DNA of 64,000 bases from Saccharospirillum impatiens DSM 12546 (GCF_000423605.1 NZ_AUIH01000010.1:79967-143966); one strand, 5' to 3'; counted from the stretch's first letter, positions 1-10,063 are shown. The notes: a model not told the origin generated them from the letters alone. Made by a program: numbers and translations.

Positions 1-1547
1 TCCTGCCGGACATCGGCGAAGGCATCGTCGAGTGCGAGTTGGTGGAATGGTTGGTCGAAGAAGGCGATATCGTGGTTGAAGACCAGCCCGTAGCCGATGT
101 TCAGACCGACAAGGCCCTGGTGCAAATCCCGGCCAAGCACGCTGGCCGGGTATTGAAGCGTTACGTTGAACAGGGTGAGATCGCCAAAGTGCATGCGCCG
201 TTGTTTGCGTTGGAGATTGCCGATGATTCACCCGCCCCTCAGGCGGAACCCAAGCCTGAAAAAACCGGGAGTTCGCAAGCAAGTGACAGTGGCCAGTCGG
301 GCTATGAGGAAGATTTCATTCTGCCGGACATTGGCGAAGGCATCGTTGAGTGTGAACTGGTCGAATGGTTGGTCGAAGAAGGCGATACCGTTGCTGAAGA
401 TCAGCCAGTAGCCGACGTGCAAACCGACAAAGCCCTGGTACAAATACCGGCAAAACACGCTGGCAGGGTGGTCAAACGGTACGTTGAACAGGGCGAGATT
501 GCCAAAGTGCATTCACCGCTGTTCCGCTTGGCGCTGAGCGATCACGAAGGCCATGCACCAACAGCGCCAGCGGTAGCCCAGCCAAAAGCGCCGGAAGCGG
601 TTACTCAAACGCGCCAGCACATCGGCAGTACCGACGAGAATCGTCGCAAGGTACTGGCAACGCCTGCGGTGCGACGCATCGCGCGCGAGCACGACATCGA
701 ACTGGGTCAGGTACCAGCTTCTGGCAAGAATGGCCGTGTGCTGAAAGAAGACATGCTGCGCTTCATGGGCGAGCTGGAAGACGCACCCAAGCAGGTCAAG
801 ACCGATTCAGGCGCCGCCAAACCCAAAGCCGCCAGCCAGGGCGATGTCGAGATCATTCCAGTCAAGGGCATGCGCGCCGCTATGGCACGGCAGATGACCC
901 ACTCAGCGCAAACCATTCCTCACTTCACCTATTCGGAAGAAATCGACGTCACCGAATTAACCCGGCTGCGGCGTTCGCTGAACCAGCGACTGGAAAGCCA
1001 GGGGATCAAGCTTACGGTGATGAGCCTGTTCATCAAGAGCCTGTCTTTGGCGTTGAAACGCCACCCAATCGTAAACAGCCACATGAACGACGCGGGCGAT
1101 GAGATCCATCAGTTTGCCGATCACAACATCGGTATGGCGGTGGACTCACCGATGGGCTTGCTGGTACCGAACATCAAGGGCGTACAAAACCTGAGCCTGC
1201 TCGATCTGGCAACGGACATTAAACGCCTGACAGAAGCGGGCCGGGCCGGGCGCCTGAGCCCGGATGACTTGAAAGGCGGCACCATCACCGTCTCCAACAT
1301 CGGCTCCATTGGCGGCACCGTCACCACACCGATCGTCAACGCGCCGGAAGTGGCCATCGTTGGCATTGGTCGACTGCAACGCCTGCCAAGGCCTAATGAT
1401 CGGGATGAACTCGAGATCCGCGATATTATTCAGGTCAGTTGGTCCGGTGATCACCGGGTACTGGACGGCGGCACGATTGCCCGCTTCTGCAATGACTGGA
1501 AAGCCATGCTGGAGCAGCCGAACGATATGGTGTTGTGGATGGTTTAG
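1..1547 (+). CDS. bkdB: Branched-chain 2-oxoacid dehydrogenase E2 (dihydrolipoamide acyltransferase), 5' partial
   Basis: E2 core of a 2-oxoacid dehydrogenase complex, which moves the acyl group from E1 through a lipoyl arm to CoA in the cytoplasm. The reading frame is open from base 3, so the true start lies upstream of the window. Two lipoyl domains are visible, each with the lipoylated lysine in DVQTDKALVQIP (about bases 1-220 and 310-540). They are joined by a flexible linker and followed by a peripheral subunit-binding domain (KVLATPAVRRIAREHDIELG) and the catalytic acyltransferase domain, which ends with the HxxxDG-type motif SGDHRVLDGG. The DIGEGIVECELVEWLV start of each lipoyl domain is the type seen in 2-oxoisovalerate dehydrogenase E2 rather than in pyruvate dehydrogenase E2. 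E1 and E3 genes presumably lie upstream. The two lipoyl domains are very similar at the DNA level, suggesting recent duplication or gene conversion. Confidence 0.9.
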   Translation, partial: LPDIGEGIVECELVEWLVEEGDIVVEDQPVADVQTDKALVQIPAKHAGRVLKRYVEQGEIAKVHAPLFALEIADDSPAPQAEPKPEKTGSSQASDSGQSGYEEDFILPDIGEGIVECELVEWLVEEGDTVAEDQPVADVQTDKALVQIPAKHAGRVVKRYVEQGEIAKVHSPLFRLALSDHEGHAPTAPAVAQPKAPEAVTQTRQHIGSTDENRRKVLATPAVRRIAREHDIELGQVPASGKNGRVLKEDMLRFMGELEDAPKQVKTDSGAAKPKAASQGDVEIIPVKGMRAAMARQMTHSAQTIPHFTYSEEIDVTELTRLRRSLNQRLESQGIKLTVMSLFIKSLSLALKRHPIVNSHMNDAGDEIHQFADHNIGMAVDSPMGLLVPNIKGVQNLSLLDLATDIKRLTEAGRAGRLSPDDLKGGTITVSNIGSIGGTVTTPIVNAPEVAIVGIGRLQRLPRPNDRDELEIRDIIQVSWSGDHRVLDGGTIARFCNDWKAMLEQPNDMVLWMV

Positions 1548-1594
1548 AAGATGCTGGTTCAAACTAGTGGAGTGCGGTAAACCGGAGTTGAACC

Positions 1595-1669
1595 CTCTCC
1601 CCAGCCCTCTCCCGTGTGACGGGAGAGGGAGCGGTTAGTTGGTTAAATATAACCAGTGCCAGTCGCTCG
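1595..1669. repeat. 75-bp REP-like repeat, left copy beside IS110 element
   Basis: Identical over 75 bases to 2947-3021. It contains a perfect hairpin CCCTCTCCCGT-GTG-ACGGGAGAGGG at 1605-1629. A second, related hairpin (CTCTCTCC...GGGGAGAG) follows at about 1690-1725. It lies between the convergent ends of the E2 gene and nfsA and looks like a REP/BIME unit into which the insertion sequence went. Confidence 0.8.
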
Positions 1670-1839
1670 CAGCACCGGACACAACAGTCCTCTCTCCACC
1701 CCTGGGGGAGAGAGCTAGAGAGAGGGGGAGCGGCGCAGCCGTTTGTTCTGTGGTTTCGATTGGCGTGCGGTGAAACCAGAAGAGAACCCTTGTATGTTTA
1801 GGAACACTGGACAAAAGCGTTAAAAGATAGCAAATTTTT

Positions 1840-2931
<1,092 letters not shown>

Positions 2932-2946
2932 CGGTGAACACGGTTG

Positions 2947-3021
2947 CTCTCCCCAGCCCTCTCCCGTGTGACGGGAGAGGGAGCGGTTAGTTGGTTAAAT
3001 ATAACCAGTGCCAGTCGCTCG
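2947..3021. repeat. 75-bp REP-like repeat, right copy beside IS110 element
   Basis: Exact copy of 1595-1669, including the hairpin CCCTCTCCCGT-GTG-ACGGGAGAGGG at 2957-2981. It begins 15 bases after the transposase stop and ends shortly before the nfsA stop on the other strand. A 75-bp repeat is too long to be a normal target-site duplication, so it more likely reflects insertion into a repeated REP array. Confidence 0.8.
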
Positions 3022-3040
3022 TGCCTAAACACACCTCAGT

Positions 3041-3775
3041 TTACTTCAACAAAAAACCGCGCTTCTGCAGGAACGGCAACATGTGGGGCCGTGCCTCTTT
3101 TTGCAGCATGCCGGAGATCTGCTCGCTCCAGCTCTGGCTCTTGGGGTTGCCGCTGCGGGTCGCGTAGTAATGACGGACGTGCTCGTCGTAGTCTTTCACG
3201 GTGGCCACATCATCCGGCTCATAGCCATTCTGCTTCAGCACCACGGAGACCGGCAAACGGGGTTTGACCTCGGGGTTCTGGTCCGGGTAGCCAATGCACA
3301 GGCCAAAGACCGGGTAGACCAGATCGGGGAGGTCCAATACCTCGGCAACGCCCTGTGGATTATTGCGCAATGCACCGATGTAGCAAATGCCCATGTCCTG
3401 GGACTCAGCCGCGACGACCAGGTTTTGCGCAAACAGAGCCGCATCGACCGAGGCGGTCAGAAATTGCTCGGTAAAGCCGCTCAGCATAGGGGCATCGTGC
3501 ATTTCACAGGCTTGCTTGTGCCGGTTCATGTCGGCACAGACCACGAAAAACACCGGGGCCTCGTTGATGTACTTTTGATTGTTCCCCAATTCAGCCAGTT
3601 TCGCGCGTTTTTCCGGGTCGGTGACCTGAATCAGGGTGGTCGTCTGAATAAAGCTAGATGTCGCAGCGCCCTGACCGCAGCGGACCAGGTCTTCAACCAG
3701 TGCTTGCGGCACCGGTTTATCGGTGAAAGCGCGAATCGATCGGTGGGACTGCAGTAATTGGGTAACAGCGTTCAT
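3041..3775 (-). CDS. nfsA: Oxygen-insensitive NADPH nitroreductase (NfsA family)
   Basis: 244 residues, as usual for NfsA/FRP nitroreductases: FMN-dependent, two-electron reduction of nitroaromatics and quinones with NADPH. The N-terminus carries the FMN phosphate-binding HRSIRAFTDKPVP, the middle carries GQGAATSSFIQT and the DAALFAQNLVVAAESQDMGI region, and the C-terminal part has KSQSWSEQI and the family-typical long tail. It converges on the IS110/REP region. No adjacent SoxR/MarA-type regulator is seen. The ATG at 3775 starts the family's usual N-terminus. Confidence 0.9.
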   Translation of the reverse strand: MNAVTQLLQSHRSIRAFTDKPVPQALVEDLVRCGQGAATSSFIQTTTLIQVTDPEKRAKLAELGNNQKYINEAPVFFVVCADMNRHKQACEMHDAPMLSGFTEQFLTASVDAALFAQNLVVAAESQDMGICYIGALRNNPQGVAEVLDLPDLVYPVFGLCIGYPDQNPEVKPRLPVSVVLKQNGYEPDDVATVKDYDEHVRHYYATRSGNPKSQSWSEQISGMLQKEARPHMLPFLQKRGFLLK

Positions 3776-3940
3776 TCAAATCTCCGGATTGGGTAGGGTT
3801 GCAAATCGTTTCAGAATACCACGGCAAGGCCGATCGGGGGCGACCGCTATGTTCCGTCAGTGCAACATCGCATTGCGTTTGTATGAGTACGGCCCTGACC
3901 GTAAACTGGGCCGTTCCCGTTGTTCACTTCAGGCCTGCTT

Positions 3941-4639
3941 ATGAGCCATGATACCCAGCCAGACACCTTTCCCGCTCCCGATGAAGGTGACTCACCGACC
4001 ATAGAACCCATACCACTCTGGGGCAGCGAACTGTTCATCGCGACGCTGGCCGAGCACCCGTTAATTGCCGGTGAACTGACGTCGCTCATCTACCGACACC
4101 ACGCTCAACACCAAACAGCGGTAGCCAGCGAGGTGGCCGTGGGTGCCAAACAGAACCTGTTCGAAAGCGAGCTGAATTTCCTCGACGGCGACGACCTCGA
4201 CGTGCAGGTACTGAACCAGTCACTGTCGACGCTGGTGCTCGACATCGCCGCTTACGCCAACGAAGGTCACTGGCCGGAAGACGCGAGCGCGGAAGTGACC
4301 ATCACCGAAAGCTGGTATCACCTGACACAAACCGGCGGCTACCACGACGCCCACTCCCACCCAAATTGCTCCTGGTGCGGTATTTACTACCTCGAGGCAG
4401 GCGATGCGGATTTCGACCGGCGCAGCGGCGTTAACCGATTCTACGACCCAAGGGTCAATGCCGATCATTTTCTGGATGCGGGGAGTCTTTACCTCAATGG
4501 CCAGGGCATCTACGACATCCAGCCCGTTGCGGGCCAGGTGGTGATCTTCCCGTCCTATTTGAAGCACTCGGCTCTGCCGTATTTTGGTGGCAAGGATCGG
4601 GTTGTTGTGGCGTTTAATGCGCGGGTCGATTTTATATAA
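3941..4639 (+). CDS. Putative 2-oxoglutarate/Fe(II)-dependent oxygenase, TIGR02466-type
   Basis: 232 residues. The C-terminal half matches the putative 2OG-Fe(II) oxygenase family. WYHLTQTGGYHDAHSHPN (residues about 126-142) holds candidate iron ligands. SWCGIYYLEA follows, and FPSYLKHSALPY with R220 would supply the distal histidine (H209) and the arginine that binds 2-oxoglutarate. The substrate is unknown. I took the ATG at 3941 (MSHDTQ) rather than the upstream TTG at 3920. The gene stands alone, with a palindromic repeat directly after its stop. Confidence 0.75.
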   Translation: MSHDTQPDTFPAPDEGDSPTIEPIPLWGSELFIATLAEHPLIAGELTSLIYRHHAQHQTAVASEVAVGAKQNLFESELNFLDGDDLDVQVLNQSLSTLVLDIAAYANEGHWPEDASAEVTITESWYHLTQTGGYHDAHSHPNCSWCGIYYLEAGDADFDRRSGVNRFYDPRVNADHFLDAGSLYLNGQGIYDIQPVAGQVVIFPSYLKHSALPYFGGKDRVVVAFNARVDFI

Positions 4640-4641
4640 CT

Positions 4642-4720
4642 CAAGTTTCGGAATTAGAGTTGGCTGCAGTGCCATGAGCTCTGCCGCACGTCGCTAATCT
4701 GCAGCGAACTCCGAAACTTG
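4642..4720. repeat. Imperfect palindrome after the oxygenase gene
   Basis: CAAGTTTCGGA (4642-4652) pairs with TCCGAAACTTG (4710-4720); inside these, GCTGCAG/CTGCAGC also pair. It may terminate transcription of the oxygenase gene. The sequence AACTCCGAAACTTG resembles the short flank sequences seen next to several large palindromes in this window. Confidence 0.6.
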
Positions 4721-4765
4721 AATATATAAACAGTCCCCCGAAGTTTGAAGTTTGCTAGCTGCAGA

Positions 4766-4878
4766 GTGTTAGCTGCCGGGTGTGTCTATCCGGGGTAGTC
4801 CGCAACATGGATGTTGCGGTCTAGGCCCCATGGACGGGTTTACGCCGACCCCGGAGAGGCATACCCGGTCGCTAACAC
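4766..4878 (+). repeat. Large palindromic repeat, family A, copy 1
   Basis: Outer arms GTGTTAGC/GCTAACAC, then GCCGGGTGTGTCTATCCGGGG against CCCCGGAGAGGCATACCCGG. The asymmetric core is CCGCAACATGGATGTTGCGG, TCTAGGCCCCATGG and GGGTTTACGCCGACC. The core is shared with copies at 6492, 16212, 32937, 34694, 44081, 45359, 52628 and 54229. Confidence 0.9.
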
Positions 4879-4914
4879 GGACTCTTGTCGACCAAGTCAA
4901 ATCGAACTCCGAAG

Positions 4915-6441
4915 TTAGGTCGGATTGCGCCGGGTCAAACTGAACAGATCCTTGCGCCGGTCTTTCAGGTTGGTAACTGAGCCTTCACTGCGCACCAGTT
5001 TCAGCTTGTTGAAATCCAGATCCGAGAAGAAAATCATCTCTGTGTTGGGCGTGGTTTCGTTCAGTACCGCATCGTGCGGGAAGGCAAAATCCGACGGGCT
5101 GAACACCGCGCTCTGGGCATACTGGATGTCGAGGTTTTCGATCGAGGGCAGGTTGCCGACGCTGCCGCACAGCACCACGTAACACTCGTTCTCGATGGCC
5201 CGGGCTTGTGAGCAATGGCGCACTCGCAAGTAACCGTTCTTGGTATCGGTCCAGAACGGCACGAACAGAATGTCCATGTCGTCGTCGGCGAGCAGGCGAC
5301 TCAGCTCCGGGAATTCGACGTCGTAACAGACCTGCATGCCAATGCGGCCGGCATCGGTGTCGAACACCGCCAGCTCATTGCCCCCCTCGATGATCCAGTC
5401 GCGTCTTTCCTGTGGCGTAATGTGCAGCTTGGCCTGGCGTTCCTGAGTGCCATCGCGCCGGAACAGGTAGGCGATGTTATACAGGTAACCGTCTTCATCG
5501 GCTTCAATCATTGAGCCGCCAATGATGTTGATGTTGTAACTGACGGCCATGCGGCTCATTTCGGTTTTGAACCGCTCGGTAAAGGTACCGAGAAACCGAA
5601 TTGCTTCGACCTGGTCGGTCAGGCCCATTAAAGGCGCGTTGAACAGCTCCGGGAACACAGCAAAATCACTTTGGTAACCGGACAGCGCATCAACAAAGTA
5701 CTCGACCTGCTGCAACACATCTTCAACCGAAGCAAACTCCCGCATCTGCCATTGCACGGCACCGACGCGGGCATGGTTGCGGGTGTTATCCAAAACACGG
5801 TCGGCAGGCTCGAACAGAATGTTGTTCCATTCGAGCAGGGTGGCAAAACCAAGAGACTTTTCATCTTCCGGCAGGTACCGGCGCATCAGCCGTTTGACCT
5901 GGAAATCATTGGCCAGCTGGAAAGACAAAATCGGATCGTGAATTTCCTTGCGCGCAACCTGGTCGATGTACTCGGTCGGTTTCAGCTCCTCGGCGTGTTC
6001 GTGGTAGTTGGGGATCCGCCCGCCAGCCAGTATGGCGCGAAGATTCAACTGACGGCACAGTTCCTTACGCGAATCGTACAGGCGGCGACCTAGACGGTGG
6101 CCGCGGTAATCCGGGTCAATCAGCACGTCGAGGCCGTACATGGCGTCGCCCGTGCTATTGTTCAGAATGATCTCACGCTGGCCAATCAGGTCGTCGTATT
6201 TATGCGGGTTGGAAAACGTGGTGTAGTCCACCAGCACACTCAGGGCAACGCCGACCAGTTCACCATCGTCGTCGATGGCAATTTGCCCATCCGGAAACTC
6301 CCTGATCAACCGGTTAATCGTCTCTTCCGGCCAGGCGCCGCCAATATCATCGTAAACCCGGTCCATCAGGCGCTTGAGTTGGGGGTAGTCGCCTTCGACA
6401 AGATTGCGTAGGTGAAGGTGGAGATCGTCGTTCTGCATCAT
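4915..6441 (-). CDS. GNAT acetyltransferase - nitrilase superfamily fusion hydrolase
   Basis: 508 residues in two parts. Residues about 5-140 form a GNAT N-acetyltransferase-like domain with the acetyl-CoA loop DPDYRGHRLGRRLYDSRKEL. Residues about 224-500 form a carbon-nitrogen hydrolase (nitrilase-like amidase) domain with a complete catalytic triad: E265 in FAVFPELFN, K338 in QAKLHITPQE and C372 in GMQVCYDVEFPEL. This GNAT-amidase arrangement recurs in bacteria; the true substrates are generally unknown. Proteins with this layout are annotated as bifunctional GNAT/carbon-nitrogen hydrolases, so the fusion itself is not an assembly error. The gene is monocistronic between two family A palindromes. 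Confidence 0.88.
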   Translation of the reverse strand: MMQNDDLHLHLRNLVEGDYPQLKRLMDRVYDDIGGAWPEETINRLIREFPDGQIAIDDDGELVGVALSVLVDYTTFSNPHKYDDLIGQREIILNNSTGDAMYGLDVLIDPDYRGHRLGRRLYDSRKELCRQLNLRAILAGGRIPNYHEHAEELKPTEYIDQVARKEIHDPILSFQLANDFQVKRLMRRYLPEDEKSLGFATLLEWNNILFEPADRVLDNTRNHARVGAVQWQMREFASVEDVLQQVEYFVDALSGYQSDFAVFPELFNAPLMGLTDQVEAIRFLGTFTERFKTEMSRMAVSYNINIIGGSMIEADEDGYLYNIAYLFRRDGTQERQAKLHITPQERRDWIIEGGNELAVFDTDAGRIGMQVCYDVEFPELSRLLADDDMDILFVPFWTDTKNGYLRVRHCSQARAIENECYVVLCGSVGNLPSIENLDIQYAQSAVFSPSDFAFPHDAVLNETTPNTEMIFFSDLDFNKLKLVRSEGSVTNLKDRRKDLFSLTRRNPT

Positions 6442-6491
6442 AAAAGTGCCCTAACTGAGTCGCTCTAAAGGTGGAGTAATCACCATACCAA

Positions 6492-6675
6492 GTGCTGGGT
6501 GCCGGGTACGTCTGTCCGGGGAAGTCCGCAACATGGACCAAAACGCCAGGAGCGTATTGGCATGAGCGAAGCGAGCCCGAAGGGTGAATCCCACGGATGG
6601 GATTCATATCTTGCGGTCTAGGCCCCATGGATGGGTATACGCTGGCCCCGGACAGGCGTGCCCGGCGGCCAGCAC
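6492..6675 (+). repeat. Large palindromic repeat, family A, copy 2, with nested 73-bp insert
   Basis: Arms GTGCTGG/CCAGCAC and GGGTACGTCTGTCCGGGG against CCCCGGACAGGCGTGCCC. The central small hairpin CCGCAACATGGA|TTGCGG is split by a 73-base secondary element at 6538-6610, which itself contains TGAATCCC/GGGATTCA. The same insert occurs at 40201-40273 and, diverged, at 44409-44482. Confidence 0.88.
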
Positions 6676-6778
6676 GGACCAAAGCCGAATGGGCAGACCC
6701 TTACTCTAAGTGTGAGCGAGTGGGTAATGTGGGAGGTAGTTTAACAGCTCGGCAGAGTGTCTGCCGAGCTTGGACGCA

Positions 6779-7357
6779 TCAGCCGAAGGGAGGGACGCCG
6801 ATCAGCAGCAAGTGGGCCCAGAAGGCGAAGACGCCATAACCGATCAGGCCGCCGACAACGGCAGAAATATCGCTTTTGAGGCCTTTTACCGGGTACTGCG
6901 TATTGTTTGCCCGATCTTTGCGGCGAGCGTGGATGAAATAAACCACCGCCCAGGCCAGGAAACCGCCAAACAGAAGGATATCGGCCAGCGTACCATTGGC
7001 GATCAGGTGAGCGATCGCCCAGGTTTTAACCGCCAGCACCATGGGGTGACCGAATCGGGCCTTGATGCGGTTGCCGGGTACGTAGGCAGCCGCCAGGAAG
7101 ATAAACGCCGGTATCATCAGCAGCGCAGAAAGATGGCGCGTCCAGCCGGGTGCAAACCAGACCCAGACCGGGTCGAGCCGGGCTAAACCATAGCCCCAGA
7201 TGATCAGGCCGAAACCCGCCAGCGATATAATGCTGTACAAGCCTTTCCAGGGCATCAGACCCATTTGGCGAATCATCGATTCGCGCCATTGTGGGGCCAG
7301 CATGTGAATGGAATGAATGCCGAGAAAAATAGCCAGGCCGATGACCAGTGTGATCAT
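6779..7357 (-). CDS. NnrU family integral membrane protein
   Basis: 192 residues with several hydrophobic helices; NnrU-like, with HSIHMLAPQWR near the N-terminus and the family-typical GHPMVLAVKTWAIAHLIANG and DILLFGGFLAWAV segments. NnrU proteins are linked to nitric-oxide/nitrite reduction regulons in denitrifiers and are related to the MddA/isoprenylcysteine-methyltransferase-like fold. No denitrification genes are nearby, so a role here cannot be inferred. Monocistronic; ATG at 7357. Confidence 0.85.
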   Translation of the reverse strand: MITLVIGLAIFLGIHSIHMLAPQWRESMIRQMGLMPWKGLYSIISLAGFGLIIWGYGLARLDPVWVWFAPGWTRHLSALLMIPAFIFLAAAYVPGNRIKARFGHPMVLAVKTWAIAHLIANGTLADILLFGGFLAWAVVYFIHARRKDRANNTQYPVKGLKSDISAVVGGLIGYGVFAFWAHLLLIGVPPFG

Positions 7358-7529
7358 GTGAAATCCTTTTATGACACGGTTAATATGAAATCGTCGGCAG
7401 ATAGGTTAGCGGAGCGGGAGCGGGCTGTATACTGGCTGATGGTCACTCCTGAGCGGTTCCCTGTCAGGGCGGTTGATGATCCGGCACATAATGTTAACGC
7501 TCCACTACTACCGACCGGGGGCAGCAGGT

Positions 7530-8054
7530 TTAGCCGTCTGGGTGGTCGAGATCAATGATGCGTTCCAGCATGCCCAGCAGCCATTCCTTTTCACCCTTGT
7601 TCATTACCTGCTCAAAATGCGCTTCATGTGCCAGTACTTTCTTGTGCAGATTCTCCGTGAAGTGAATGCCATCCTCAGTCAGAAACAGGGCATAGGAGCG
7701 TCGGTCTGAATCTGACTGGCGTCTTTCTATTAACCGCTGCTTTTCCAGTTTATCCACTGCCGATACCATCGCCGAGCGATCGGTGTCTATCGCCTTGGCG
7801 ACGGCCGTTTGCGTCAGCCCGGGGTTATCCCGAACCACACAAAGAATCCCGAACAGGCCCGGGGTCACGCCTTGTTCGGTACAGGTGGCGGTGAAGTTTT
7901 CAAAGTAGGCAAGCTGCGCCCGTCGTAACCGGTAGCCAACCAGGCTGTTCAACAAGGTGGCATCAATTTTCTGGGTGGTCTCGGTCATCGGGGCTCCAGT
8001 GGTTGCGCCAGCGGCGGCATCAGATATCGGCCGGGTTTTGTACAAAGCGTCCAT
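7530..8054 (-). CDS. MarR family transcriptional regulator, probably of the hydroxycinnamate genes
   Basis: 174 residues. The winged helix-turn-helix region contains LTQTAVAKAIDTDRSAMVSAVDKLE and the wing IERRQSDSDRRSYALFLTEDG, which are standard MarR hallmarks. It lies just before the TRAP transporter genes and near a CoA-ligase/beta-oxidation cluster. By analogy to CouR and HcaR, MarR proteins that respond to hydroxycinnamoyl-CoA thioesters, it probably represses this set; that is inference. The ATG at 8054 has AAGGTGG five bases upstream. An internal ATG at 7988 (MTETTQ) also has GGAG and gives a more usual N-terminus. Confidence 0.88.
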   Translation of the reverse strand: MDALYKTRPISDAAAGATTGAPMTETTQKIDATLLNSLVGYRLRRAQLAYFENFTATCTEQGVTPGLFGILCVVRDNPGLTQTAVAKAIDTDRSAMVSAVDKLEKQRLIERRQSDSDRRSYALFLTEDGIHFTENLHKKVLAHEAHFEQVMNKGEKEWLLGMLERIIDLDHPDG

Positions 8055-8098
8055 ATTACCACCTTAGGTTTTTCAGTTCACAACACACAGACTAAACC

Positions 8099-8107
8099 GT
8101 GTTTGTA
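8099..8107 (-). promoter_or_regulatory. Candidate MarR operator half-site before the marR gene
   Basis: On the minus strand this reads TACAAACAC, the same nonamer as the centre of the palindrome at 11464-11486 in the transporter/catabolic divergent region. It sits about 50 bases upstream of the marR start, where autoregulation would act. Confidence 0.35.
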
Positions 8108-8162
8108 CCAGTTGAAATTGCCTCTAGCAGAGTTCTGGCCAGCGGGTGGGCGGCACGAACTC

Positions 8163-9461
8163 TTAGCCACCGGTCAACACAAGCACTATCGACGGGAAGA
8201 AGATCACCAGAGCGACAACGACCAGGTCGGCGACCAGAAAGGTGCTGACGCCCTTGAAAATATCGACCAGGCTGGCGTACTGGCTGGCAACCCCTCGTAT
8301 CACGAAGATGTTCATGCCCACCGGCGGCGTGATCATGCCAATCTCCAGCAGTTTTACCAGCAAGACGCCAAACCAGATCAGGCTGATGTCGTATTGCTCG
8401 AAAATGGGCATCAGAATCGGCAGGGTGACCAGCATGGCACCGAAGGGTTCCATAAACAGACCCAGAAACAGATAGATCAGCACCACCACCAACATCAGTT
8501 GCAGGTAACTGGGGTCCCAGCCCGATACCGCCTGGGAAATAAAACCGGCCAGGCCACTGAGGCTGAGAAAAACGGTAAACATGCTCGCGCCGACACCGAT
8601 GATCAGCAGTGAAGCCGTCGTCGACAGAGTTTCCAGCAGTGAGGTGTTGATCAGCTTCCAGCTCAATTTACCCAGCATCGCAGAAATAATAATGGCGCCG
8701 GCCGCGCCGATCGCGCCGGCCTCTGTGGCGGTGAACAGGCCACTGAACAAACCACCAAATACCATGAAACCGAGCAACAAAACCGGCCATATCTCACGAA
8801 TGGCCTGAACTGGCGTGTAGTCATCGGCGCCGATGGCGCGGCGTGGCACGATGTCTGGCCGCCGCCAGCTGACCAGCAAAATGACAATGCTGTAACTGAA
8901 CGCCGTCAGCAAGCCGATGGTAATACCGCCCAGAAATACCTGAGTGATCGATACCTGGGCGAATACCCCGTACACAATCATCAGAATGCTCGGCGGAATC
9001 AGCGCGCCGATGGTACCGCCGGCGGCGATGGTGCCGCAGGCAAAGCTTGGCTTGTAACCGCTTTTCACCATTTCCGGAATGGCGATGCGACCCATAGCGG
9101 CCGCGCAGGCCAGGCTTGATCCGGACACGGCGGCAAAGCCCGAACTGGCCACAATACTGGAAATGGCCAGGCCACCGGGCAGCCAGCGAAATACCACTTT
9201 GGCTGCGTTAAACAGACCGGCAGTCAGGCCAGCGTGGTAACTGACGAACCCCATCAGCAAAAACATGGGGACAGCGCTCAGCGTCCACTTGGCGATAAAG
9301 TCGTAGGGTGTGCCAGCCAGCATGCCGATGGCCACATCCCAGTTGATCATCCAGGTGACACCGCCGAGTGACACCGCCATCAGCGCCAGTGCAACGGGGA
9401 CCCGCAGGGCGAGCAACGCCAACAGAGCAACCAGACCGTAAAAACCGATTTCTACCGACAT
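8163..9461 (-). CDS. TRAP transporter large permease (DctM-like)
   Basis: 432 residues, almost entirely hydrophobic, matching the DctM/YiaN large membrane subunit that carries out sodium-driven solute uptake in the inner membrane. Family features include PMFLLMGFVSYHAGLT near the N-terminus, the region VASSGFAAVSGSSLACAAAMG, GTIAAGGTIGALIPPSI and the C-terminal ITPPVGMNIFVIRG. The start at 9461 lies 9 bases after the DctQ stop, so the two are co-transcribed. The cargo is not readable from sequence; context suggests an aromatic carboxylate. Confidence 0.92.
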   Translation of the reverse strand: MSVEIGFYGLVALLALLALRVPVALALMAVSLGGVTWMINWDVAIGMLAGTPYDFIAKWTLSAVPMFLLMGFVSYHAGLTAGLFNAAKVVFRWLPGGLAISSIVASSGFAAVSGSSLACAAAMGRIAIPEMVKSGYKPSFACGTIAAGGTIGALIPPSILMIVYGVFAQVSITQVFLGGITIGLLTAFSYSIVILLVSWRRPDIVPRRAIGADDYTPVQAIREIWPVLLLGFMVFGGLFSGLFTATEAGAIGAAGAIIISAMLGKLSWKLINTSLLETLSTTASLLIIGVGASMFTVFLSLSGLAGFISQAVSGWDPSYLQLMLVVVLIYLFLGLFMEPFGAMLVTLPILMPIFEQYDISLIWFGVLLVKLLEIGMITPPVGMNIFVIRGVASQYASLVDIFKGVSTFLVADLVVVALVIFFPSIVLVLTGG

Positions 9462-9470
9462 GGTAAATCC

Positions 9471-9983
9471 TTACTCCGGGGCGTTTTGTGAGGGGTTGGT
9501 CAGGGTTGTGGCCAGACGAATCAGACACACCAGGCAAGCGAGACCGAACGAGATCGGAATAATGAAGTAGGTAGGCCAGACAGGCATGGGGAAATCGAGG
9601 GACATGATATAGGCACCGCGTTCAAACTGTTCGACGGCCTTGGACCAGGTCGCCACCATGAAAATGAAATAGATCACTAATGAAATTACCGCCACCAGCA
9701 CATCAGTCCAGGCTTTGAACGTCTCACCCAATACATCGCTGACGGCTTCGACCGCGATCATATTGCGCTGATGCTCCACCCAGGCCAGTGGCAGTAGCGC
9801 CAGTGTGATCATGTAGTAGCGGGTCACCAGTTCAAGCGTAGCGGGAATGGAGTACGACAGGGTGCTGCGCAGCACTACATCGGCGGTTACGTGGATCAGC
9901 ATGGCCGCAATGCCCAGCGTGCCCAGTAACGCAAGAGCCCGGGACAACTGATCGGCCAGGCGATTCAATCCGGAAATCGACAT
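9471..9983 (-). CDS. TRAP transporter small permease (DctQ-like)
   Basis: 170 residues with four hydrophobic segments. It has the DctQ-like region with charged loop WVEHQRNMIAVEAVSDVL and the following FKAWTDVLVAVISLVIYFIFM. It links the large permease to substrate delivery by DctP. It lies between the DctP and DctM genes in the common order P-Q-M, about 80 bases after DctP; the gap 9984-10063 holds a short run of TTTAAC/GGTTG sequence with no clear strong terminator. Confidence 0.9.
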   Translation of the reverse strand: MSISGLNRLADQLSRALALLGTLGIAAMLIHVTADVVLRSTLSYSIPATLELVTRYYMITLALLPLAWVEHQRNMIAVEAVSDVLGETFKAWTDVLVAVISLVIYFIFMVATWSKAVEQFERGAYIMSLDFPMPVWPTYFIIPISFGLACLVCLIRLATTLTNPSQNAPE

Positions 9984-10063
9984 TGGGTTATTCGCTCACC
10001 TACAGTTAAAAAAGGCGAGGTCCGGTTGACCAGACCTCGCCAAGTGCTTAAGACAACAACCGG

